Source: Bacilli bacterium (GTDB lineage Bacteria > Bacillota_I > Bacilli_A > ML615J-28 > CAG-698). Taken from it: a stretch of DNA of 6,665 nucleotides. The position numbers and the translations under genes are program-made. The DNA lies in NCBI GenBank assembly GCA_028691905.1, contig JAQUYJ010000052.1:1-6665 (forward strand), written 5' to 3'. Every line of letters begins with the position of its first letter. Position 1 is the stretch's first letter. The notes under the pieces were generated by a model. That model saw only the letters and a program-made list of their open reading frames with translations, had not been told where the DNA came from and made no database searches. Shown in pieces: positions 1 through 5,870 of this stretch.

Positions 1-860
1 ATATTTTTAAAGTCCACATTCATACACTGAAACCGGGGGATATTCTAAATGTCGGTCAGCAATTCGGAGAATTCATTACTTTAAAAATTGAAAATATGAC
101 CATTCAGCACAATGAATTACCCCAGATTCAACATGTCCCGGAAGGGAATTGTCCCTGTGGGGAAGAGCATATCAAAAAACCTGTCAAACCAGAAAAACGA
201 AAAAAATATGCCATTGTTTCGGTTGCAACAGGAGAAGGTTTAATTAAGACGTTCAAAGAAATGGGAGCAGATTTTGTTGTTGAGGGTGGACAAAGCATGA
301 ATCCTTCCACTGAAGATTTTGTCCGTGGTTTTGATCATCTCAATGCTGACAATATTATCGTCTTTCCTAACAATAAAAATATCATTTTAGCTGCCCAACA
401 GGCCGCAAAAATTTATAAAGAAAGTAAAATTTGGGTTATTGAATCGAAAACCATTGCCCAAGGTTTTTCTGCATTAACCATGCTTGATTTAAACGGTGAA
501 CCAGCTGATATTCTTGATGAAATGAATCAAGTAATGGCCAATGTTACAACGGGATTAATTACTTATTCGATTCGGGATACAGAACTGGATGGCATTCATA
601 TTAAAAAGGACGATTTCATCGGTTTGATTGATAACAAGATTGTTACTTCCCATCATCGCCGATATGATGCTATTAAAGAATTACTAAAAAAAGCAGGATT
701 AGATAATAAAGAAATTATAACACTTATTTACGGAAATCAAGTACAGCAACGAGAAGTAAATGAGTTATTAAAACATATTGAAAGAAATTATAGCAATCTT
801 GAAGTAGAAGTAATCGAAGGTAATCAAGAAGTCTATAGTTATATTCTAGCAATAGAATAG
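1..860 (+). CDS. fakA: Fatty acid kinase subunit FakA (YloV/DAK2-type), 3' part only
   Basis: FakA phosphorylates fatty acids held by a FakB binding protein, giving acyl-phosphate for PlsY and PlsX in the cytoplasm. The reading frame is open to the left edge, with its first full codon at base 3, so the ATG at 96 is internal. About 285 C-terminal residues are present, against roughly 550 in the family; the N-terminal ATP-binding DhaL domain lies outside. The first visible residues contain KVHIHT (window residues 3-8). The HxH pair there matches the histidines reported as zinc ligands in the middle domain of S. aureus FakA. After a linker with CPCGEEH (residues 50-56) comes the DegV/FakB-like C-terminal domain, starting near residue 68, with GGQSMNPSTED (95-105) as its best signature. 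The end, VYSYILAIE, is a normal family terminus. No fakB is visible. The identification is strong; the partial state is only the window edge. Confidence 0.93.
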   Translation, partial: IFKVHIHTLKPGDILNVGQQFGEFITLKIENMTIQHNELPQIQHVPEGNCPCGEEHIKKPVKPEKRKKYAIVSVATGEGLIKTFKEMGADFVVEGGQSMNPSTEDFVRGFDHLNADNIIVFPNNKNIILAAQQAAKIYKESKIWVIESKTIAQGFSALTMLDLNGEPADILDEMNQVMANVTTGLITYSIRDTELDGIHIKKDDFIGLIDNKIVTSHHRRYDAIKELLKKAGLDNKEIITLIYGNQVQQREVNELLKHIERNYSNLEVEVIEGNQEVYSYILAIE

Positions 861-863
861 AAT

Positions 864-889
864 AAAGGGCTTTATGCCCTTTTTGTTTT
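864..889 (+). terminator. Intrinsic terminator after fakA
   Basis: A 7-bp stem, AAAGGGC (864-870) with GCCCTTT (876-882), encloses a TTTAT loop. It runs into a T-rich tail that reads TTTTTGTTTT from 880 to 889. It starts three bases after the fakA stop and ends just before the recG ribosome binding site. The stem is short and the T run is broken by a G, so partial read-through into recG is plausible. No separate recG promoter fits in the 47-bp gap. Confidence 0.72.
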
Positions 890-890
890 A

Positions 891-900
891 AAGGATGGTG
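891..900 (+). promoter_or_regulatory. Ribosome binding site of recG
   Basis: AAGGATGGTG resembles the Shine-Dalgarno consensus AAGGAGGTG with one inserted T. It ends 7 nt before the GTG at 908. This supports GTG as the recG start, since no ATG lies in frame near the conserved N-terminus. Confidence 0.7.
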
Positions 901-907
901 CAGCTTT

Positions 908-2929
908 GTGGATTTATCCGAATTAGGTTTCTTGACTGTAAAAGCAGTACAAGCATTTAAAAAACAAAACATTATTACTGTTTTGGATCTTTTATATCAT
1001 TATCCAACCAAATTTGAGGATTACACGATAATCCCTTTTTCGGAAGCGGAAATCGGGAAAAATATTACAATTGCCGGCATTGTTCAGGGGAAACCCAATG
1101 TTGCGAATATTAAAAGCAATCTGAGCGTAATGAATTTTTACGTTGATGTGGATGGAGCCCGCGTTCGTGTTACGATTTTTAACCGCCATTTTTTAAGAAC
1201 AAAAATTCATTATGGAAAATATGTCCGCTTAACCGGTAAATTTGATCAGTCATTTAATAAATTTATTGCCTCAGAATTAACATTTGATGAGCTTGGCACG
1301 GCGATTAATCCGGTATTCAATATAAAAGGACTGGAAGATAAGAAAGTACTGGAAATCAAGGAAAAATGTTTCTTTGATTATCAAGATTTACTGATTGAAG
1401 ATTTACCGGAGGATATCAGAAAAGAACACGATTTGATTTCCATCCGGGAAGCGATTCAGTATATCAATATTCCGGAAGAAATGGATCAAATTCAGCAGGC
1501 AATTAAACGGATTAAATTTGAGGAATTACTGAAATACCAGTTGAAAGTAAAGTATATGCTTTACCGTCGTAAAACAGCACCGGAAGGATTGGCTATTCAC
1601 TATAATCAAAAACAGGTAGATTCTTTTGTTTCCCAGTTACCGTTTCAGTTAACTGCAGATCAACAGACCAGTTTGCAGGAAATTCTCTATGATATTTCCT
1701 CCCCTTATAAAATGAACCGATTATTGCAAGGCGAAGTGGGAAGCGGAAAAACTGTTGTTTCGGCCATTGCCCTGTTTGCCATCACTACTGCAGGCTATCA
1801 AGGCGCAATAATGGTCCCCACCGAAGTCCTTGCCAATCAACACTTTCAGACATTTACAGAATTATTTCAGTCTACCCCATTGAAAATTGCTCTGTTAACA
1901 TCATCTGTTCCAACAAAAGACCGAAAAGAGATATTGGAAGCACTTTCCGGTGGAACCATTGATATTATAATCGGTACCCATTCTCTTTTCCAAAAAGAAG
2001 TTGTATTTAAGAAGCTTGGATTGGTTGTAACCGATGAGGAACATCGTTTTGGTGTAAAACAGCGGGTTTCAATGGTTGGAAAAGGGTACTTAATTGATCA
2101 TTTAAAAATGAGTGCTACCCCCATTCCCCGAACATTGGCGATCAGTTTACTGGGAGATTCTGATATTTCAATAATCAAAACGATGCCCGGTCATAAAAAA
2201 CCAGTAATTACGAAATATATCGATTATGAAAAACGGGTGGAAGTATTCGAGCACATGAGGGAAGAAATACTCCGCGGTCGGCAAATATTCATTATTACCC
2301 CAATGATAGAAGAATCACAGGTAATGGATTTAAAAAACGCTTTGGAAGTTTTTGAAAACGTTAAAAAATACTATGAAGGATTCTGCGAAGTAGGACTCAT
2401 TCACGGCAAACTTAAAACCGAAGAAAAAGAAGAAGTAATGCGTCTTTTTTCCACGAATAAAATTCAGATATTGGTTGCAACCAGTGTCATTGAAGTCGGT
2501 GTAAATGTGATTAATGCAACCACAATGGTTATATTGGATGCTGACCGGTTTGGAATAGCACAGCTTCATCAAATGCGGGGCAGAGTGCAGCGAAGTGATT
2601 TCCAGGCATATTGTTACTTAATCAGTAAATCCCAGGCAGATACTTCAATAAAGCGATTAAAATTAGTCGAAGAAACAAGGGACGGTTTTGCTTTGGCCGA
2701 AGAAGACTTATTGATTCGTGGACAGGGGGATATTTTTGGAGAAAAGCAATCAGGAACCATCCTCTTTAAAATGGCAAATATCGTTTTAGACAGAGATTTA
2801 CTCGAACAGGTAAACGGACTTGCTGAAGAGATTATTCACAGTCAAAGGCTTTTTAATGACCAGGCATATAAAAATTTATATGACCTTGTTTATAATAATT
2901 ATCAAGTGAAAAAAGAAATATTGGAATAG
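908..2929 (+). CDS. recG: ATP-dependent DNA helicase RecG
   Basis: RecG is a double-stranded DNA translocase that remodels stalled forks and branch-migrates Holliday junctions. The product is 673 residues, close to the usual 680-695, and starts at GTG behind a good binding site. The N-terminal wedge region includes LDLLYHYP (27-33) and an OB fold at about 50-125. The helicase core follows: Walker A GEVGSGKT (275-282), DEEH (376-379) in the Walker B box, SATPIPRT (402-409), then the second RecA lobe with the DADRFGIAQLHQ stretch and motif VI around 557-562. The C-terminal segment has RGQGDIFG (604-611), matching the family's RGPGDFFG. Several otherwise strong positions differ: motif VI reads RGRVQR where GRVGR is usual, the DExH box is DEEH where DEQH is usual, and the N-terminal GIGPK-like element is not recognisable. 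The frame is intact, so I infer a diverged but expressed helicase. plsX follows 11 bp downstream. Confidence 0.95.
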   Translation: MDLSELGFLTVKAVQAFKKQNIITVLDLLYHYPTKFEDYTIIPFSEAEIGKNITIAGIVQGKPNVANIKSNLSVMNFYVDVDGARVRVTIFNRHFLRTKIHYGKYVRLTGKFDQSFNKFIASELTFDELGTAINPVFNIKGLEDKKVLEIKEKCFFDYQDLLIEDLPEDIRKEHDLISIREAIQYINIPEEMDQIQQAIKRIKFEELLKYQLKVKYMLYRRKTAPEGLAIHYNQKQVDSFVSQLPFQLTADQQTSLQEILYDISSPYKMNRLLQGEVGSGKTVVSAIALFAITTAGYQGAIMVPTEVLANQHFQTFTELFQSTPLKIALLTSSVPTKDRKEILEALSGGTIDIIIGTHSLFQKEVVFKKLGLVVTDEEHRFGVKQRVSMVGKGYLIDHLKMSATPIPRTLAISLLGDSDISIIKTMPGHKKPVITKYIDYEKRVEVFEHMREEILRGRQIFIITPMIEESQVMDLKNALEVFENVKKYYEGFCEVGLIHGKLKTEEKEEVMRLFSTNKIQILVATSVIEVGVNVINATTMVILDADRFGIAQLHQMRGRVQRSDFQAYCYLISKSQADTSIKRLKLVEETRDGFALAEEDLLIRGQGDIFGEKQSGTILFKMANIVLDRDLLEQVNGLAEEIIHSQRLFNDQAYKNLYDLVYNNYQVKKEILE

Positions 2930-2937
2930 GGAGATGG
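2928..2937 (+). promoter_or_regulatory. Ribosome binding site of plsX, overlapping the recG stop
   Basis: AGGGAGATGG contains a GGGAG core that begins inside the recG TAG stop (2927-2929). It ends 3 nt before the plsX ATG, with the core about 7 nt away. This fixes the ATG at 2941 as the start and suggests coupling to the end of recG translation. Confidence 0.65.
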
Positions 2938-2940
2938 ATT

Positions 2941-3942
2941 ATGGTAAAATTAGCAATTGATGTAATGGGTGGAGATTTTGCTCCTCAGGAAATATTAAAG
3001 GGTGTCAACCAAGCTATTGCAGCTTATGACGATTTGGAACTAACTTTATTTGGCGATAAAACAATTATATCGCAAATGGTTCAATCCAATCCCCGCTTAA
3101 AAATCGTTCATGCACCCGAAAAAATAGATATGGGTGAAAAAGATCCGATTACTGTTATACGTAAAAATAAACAGTTATCCCTAGTTCAGGCTTTACAGGC
3201 AGTTCGTGACCAGCAATGTGACGGGTTGGTAACAGCGGGTCCGACCCAAGGCGTAATTGTCGGAGCTCATCTGATTGTAAGAAGAATAAGGGGAATGAAA
3301 CGTGTTGCTTTATGTCCGGTGCTTCCCCTATTCGGTGGAAAGAACAGACTGCTTTTGGATGTCGGAGCAAATACAGAAATAAGACCGGAACACATTCTTC
3401 AACACGCTATTTTTGCTTCTGTATATTATCAGGAAACAACCAAAATAAAAGAGCCACTTGTCGGACTGATCAATATCGGGACAGAACCGGGTAAAGGCAG
3501 AGAACAGGAAAAAGAAGTTTTTCAACTCTTGACCAACAGTCCCCATGTTCATTTCTATGGCAATGTTGAACCAAAGGAACTGCTTACAACACCGTGTGAC
3601 ATCTTGATTACAGATGGATTTTCCGGTAATTTAGTGATGAAAACAATGGAAGGAACCGCAAAAGCATTGGGATTAGCGTTAAAAGAAGAAATAGGACGCA
3701 ACCTGATGGGAAAAATTGGTTATCTGTTCATGAAAAATAATTTAAAACGGTTCAAAGCACGCCTTAGCCCCGATGAAGTGGGGGGAGCTGTCGTCTTTGG
3801 AGTGGATGGGATTATCGTAAAAGCACATGGTTCCAGCAACGGATATGCATTTTCACGGGCTATCCACCAGGCAAGATTGGCAATTTTAGGCAATGTTATT
3901 GCAATTATGAAAGAAAAACTGGTTGTAGAAGAAGATGAATAA
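2941..3942 (+). CDS. plsX: Phosphate acyltransferase PlsX (acyl-ACP:phosphate)
   Basis: PlsX converts acyl-ACP and phosphate to acyl-phosphate, the donor used by the membrane enzyme PlsY to begin phosphatidic acid synthesis; it is a soluble protein that docks on the membrane. The 333 residues match the family length. Visible signatures are IDVMGGDFAP (6-15), LLLDVGAN (137-144) followed by RPEH, LINIGTE, ITDGFSGN and GVDGIIVKAHGSSN near the C-terminus. The stretch usually reading AGNTGA is AGPTQG here (99-104), and the usual RRKKDSS is RKNKQLS. In B. subtilis this gene sits between fapR and fabD-fabG-acpP; none of these is adjacent here. The stop overlaps the rnc start by 8 nt. Identification is firm; how far the altered loop affects catalysis cannot be judged from sequence alone. 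Confidence 0.94.
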   Translation: MVKLAIDVMGGDFAPQEILKGVNQAIAAYDDLELTLFGDKTIISQMVQSNPRLKIVHAPEKIDMGEKDPITVIRKNKQLSLVQALQAVRDQQCDGLVTAGPTQGVIVGAHLIVRRIRGMKRVALCPVLPLFGGKNRLLLDVGANTEIRPEHILQHAIFASVYYQETTKIKEPLVGLINIGTEPGKGREQEKEVFQLLTNSPHVHFYGNVEPKELLTTPCDILITDGFSGNLVMKTMEGTAKALGLALKEEIGRNLMGKIGYLFMKNNLKRFKARLSPDEVGGAVVFGVDGIIVKAHGSSNGYAFSRAIHQARLAILGNVIAIMKEKLVVEEDE

Positions 3943-4624
3943 AGAAGAATGGAGCAATCAATTGGAGTCTGTTTTAAAAAGACTCCATATACCTTATCAC
4001 AACAAGGAAAATTATGTTCAGGCCTTCACCCATCCATCCTATGCAAATGAACAGAATACAATCCATTATGAACGTTTGGAATTTTTAGGAGATGCGATTC
4101 TGGGTTTTTTAGTCGCAGAGTATATTTATAAAAACAAAACCATTTCGGAAGGCGAAATGACAAAACTTCGGGCAAATTATGTCTGTACTTCAGCAAATGC
4201 GAAATACTGCCTTGAATGTCATTTGGATTCCCTGCTTTTATTGGGAAAAGGTGCAAAAGAACATAACGAAGCAACCCAGGCTGTCTTTGCTGATGTTTTT
4301 GAATCTTTTCTGGGAGCGATGTATTTGGATATGGGAATTGATACGGTTCGTGCTTTTCTTGCTTCCTATCTGTTTCCAAAGATTAAAGTAGCTAAAACTG
4401 ATTTTTTGGGTGATTTTAAAAGTAAATTACAGGAATATGTGCAAGCAGAAAGCAGGCAGACTGTCGTCTATCAATTAATAAAAGAGGAAGGACCGCCCCA
4501 CGATAAAACATTTTATGTTCAGGTAATTCATGATACGATTGTTTTGGGAAACGGTATCGGGAAAAGCCGTAAGGAAGCAGAACAGAATGCTGCCAGGGAT
4601 GCTTTGGAAAAGATGGTGAGATAA
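3935..4624 (+). CDS. rnc: Ribonuclease III
   Basis: RNase III cleaves double-stranded RNA, including rRNA precursors and structured mRNAs, as a dimer using magnesium. The 229-residue product has both expected domains. The nuclease domain carries the signature ERLEFLGDA (46-54), with E46, E49 and D53 in place, and ADVFESFLGA, with D120 and E123. These correspond to the E. coli catalytic set E38, E41, D45, D114 and E117. The double-stranded RNA-binding domain runs from about 155 to the end, opening with DFKSKLQEYVQ and closing with GIGKSRKEAEQNAARDALEKM. The ATG lies inside the last codons of plsX, and I see no clear Shine-Dalgarno sequence before it, so initiation probably depends on ribosomes finishing plsX. 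The loop between GKG and the second acidic motif is short compared with many Bacillota enzymes. The catalytic residues are complete, so activity is expected. Confidence 0.96.
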   Translation: MNKEEWSNQLESVLKRLHIPYHNKENYVQAFTHPSYANEQNTIHYERLEFLGDAILGFLVAEYIYKNKTISEGEMTKLRANYVCTSANAKYCLECHLDSLLLLGKGAKEHNEATQAVFADVFESFLGAMYLDMGIDTVRAFLASYLFPKIKVAKTDFLGDFKSKLQEYVQAESRQTVVYQLIKEEGPPHDKTFYVQVIHDTIVLGNGIGKSRKEAEQNAARDALEKMVR

Positions 4625-5241
4625 TGAATATTTATGATGAATTAATAAAAAATAAATATCTCCATTTTGATCAACTTTTAATAGATCATTATGCAAGTCT
4701 GCAGTTGAGTGAAGCAGAAGCCATTATTTTGATTAAATTATATCGTTTGTATCAAAGTGGTGTCCGAAAACTGTCAGTCAAGGATTTGGCTCCATCCATG
4801 AGTTTATCGGAGGCAACAATCAGTAAAAAGCTCGTCGACTTGATGAATAATGGATTCATTAATCTGAATATTGATGAGACAACAAAAACCGAGCAGTTTG
4901 ACTTAAATAAGACAATCAAAAAACTGTCCTTTCTTTTAGAAGCAAGAATACAGGAACTTCATCTGGAAGATAAGAAAAGCCAAATGAAAGCAACTGTCGC
5001 CTTGTTGGAAAGGGAATTCAAAAAAATCCTGTCACCGATTGAATTGGATATTGTAAGCCAATGGGTTCGGGAAGACCAATTTTCTGTTGAAGATATAGAA
5101 AAGGGAATAAATGAATGTGTTCGCTTGCGAAAGACGGATGTGAAATATTTGGATGTACTGTTAAATAAAAAGAGAACCACAACCGCTACCAATCAGGATT
5201 TTGCGGATGTGTTCCATCGGATTCATGGAAAAACCGAATAA
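4624..5241 (+). CDS. dnaD: Replication initiation protein DnaD
   Basis: DnaD takes part in helicase loading at oriC and at restarted forks in Bacillota, together with DnaA or PriA, DnaB and DnaI. The 205-residue product has an N-terminal winged-helix region (about 13-85). Its helix-turn-helix core is KLSVKDLAPSMSLSEATISK, followed by a wing-like stretch. A charged linker leads to the C-terminal DDBH2 domain (about 118-185), with ILSPIELDIVSQWVRE and FSVEDIEKGI. The domain ends in YLDVLLNKK, where the family's YxxxIxxxW motif would be; the tryptophan position is K183. The protein is shorter than B. subtilis DnaD (about 232). The ATG shares one base with the rnc stop (TAATG), and GGTGAG lies just upstream. 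Its position next to nth matches the known dnaD-nth pairing. A related DnaD-domain protein is the only serious alternative. Confidence 0.88.
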   Translation: MNIYDELIKNKYLHFDQLLIDHYASLQLSEAEAIILIKLYRLYQSGVRKLSVKDLAPSMSLSEATISKKLVDLMNNGFINLNIDETTKTEQFDLNKTIKKLSFLLEARIQELHLEDKKSQMKATVALLEREFKKILSPIELDIVSQWVREDQFSVEDIEKGINECVRLRKTDVKYLDVLLNKKRTTTATNQDFADVFHRIHGKTE

Positions 5242-5842
5242 AATAATTGAAAAACTGCTCGAAATATTCCCAGATGCCCAGTGTGAATTGCACTATCAAA
5301 ATGTATTTCAACTCCTGATTGCTGTTGTACTTTCTGCACAGACAACGGATAAACGCGTTAATATGGTTACAGAAGAGCTCTTTTTGGTGTATCCGACAGC
5401 CGAAATGCTTGCGGATGCTCTATTGGAAGATGTGAAAAGGATTATTGCATCCCTAGGTTTATATCACACAAAAGCCAAAAATATTATTAACCTCAGCAAG
5501 AAATTAATCGAACAGTACCGGGGCAGAGTCCCTGATACGATTGACGAATTGATGAGCCTACCCGGAGTGGGCCGAAAAACAGCAAATGTTGTATTAAGTG
5601 TGGGCTTTCATCAACCGGCAATAGCTGTCGATACCCATGTTGCGAGAGTTGCCAATCGGCTTGGAATCATTCATTCAGATGATGTTTATGAAATTGAAAT
5701 GGCACTGCGTGCTTATTTTGATGAAAAGGATTGGTCTTTGGTTCATCATTTGTTTATTCATTACGGAAGATATATTTGTACAGCCAGGAATCCGGATTGC
5801 AAAAGGTGCCCATTTGGTTGTCCTCATCAAATAAAAAAATGA
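5225..5842 (+). CDS. nth: Endonuclease III (DNA glycosylase/AP lyase)
   Basis: Nth removes oxidised pyrimidines and cuts the abasic strand by beta-elimination in base excision repair. I chose ATG 5225, giving 205 residues, because the protein then opens MEKPNKIIEKLLEIFPDAQCEL, like the S. aureus and B. subtilis enzymes. ATG 5207 and TTG 5201 would add residues with no family counterpart. None of the starts has a clear ribosome binding site, and the gene overlaps dnaD by 17 nt, so coupling is likely. Visible motifs are LSAQTTDKRVN (36-46), the helix-hairpin-helix LPGVGRKTAN (112-121) with catalytic lysine K118, and VDTHVARVANR with catalytic aspartate D136. The C-terminal cysteines are C185, C192, C195 and C199. 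The first two spacings (x6, x2) are canonical, but the last is x3 instead of x5, and the canonical fourth position holds H201. The stop lies in the terminator stem. Confidence 0.93.
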   Translation: MEKPNKIIEKLLEIFPDAQCELHYQNVFQLLIAVVLSAQTTDKRVNMVTEELFLVYPTAEMLADALLEDVKRIIASLGLYHTKAKNIINLSKKLIEQYRGRVPDTIDELMSLPGVGRKTANVVLSVGFHQPAIAVDTHVARVANRLGIIHSDDVYEIEMALRAYFDEKDWSLVHHLFIHYGRYICTARNPDCKRCPFGCPHQIKK

Positions 5843-5870
5843 AATCCCCTTATTGATTTCATTTTTTTAT
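5831..5870. terminator. Bidirectional terminator shared by nth and rqcH
   Basis: A perfect 16-bp inverted repeat, ATAAAAAAATGAAATC (5831-5846) and its complement (5855-5870), surrounds an 8-nt loop CCCCTTAT. Each strand has a hairpin ending in a run of seven Ts, so it can terminate transcription from both sides. The TGA stops of both convergent genes lie within the arms (5840-5842 on plus, 5859-5861 on minus). Confidence 0.88.

Noticed and set aside
96..98. ATG at 96 as the start of fakA
   Set aside because: The frame stays open upstream to base 3 and encodes conserved FakA sequence (KVHIHT and LKPGDILN), so this ATG is internal to a gene cut by the window edge.
2868..2896. Possible promoter for plsX, with TATAAT at 2891-2896
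   Set aside because: The -10-like hexamer is perfect, but no TTGACA-like element sits 16-18 bp upstream. It lies in AT-rich coding sequence where such hexamers arise by chance.
908..2929. recG as a decaying pseudogene, suggested by altered motifs
   Set aside because: The frame is uninterrupted over 673 codons, the length is normal, Walker A, motif III and the arginines of motif VI are intact, and the binding site is good. A diverged functional gene is simpler.
4026..4379. 117-codon minus-strand frame opposite rnc
   Set aside because: It is fully antisense to the conserved RNase III catalytic domain, resembles no family, and lacks a supporting ribosome binding site.
5201..5224. Upstream TTG (5201) or ATG (5207) start for nth
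   Set aside because: The added residues match nothing in the family's N-terminus, and neither site has a better ribosome binding site than ATG 5225.
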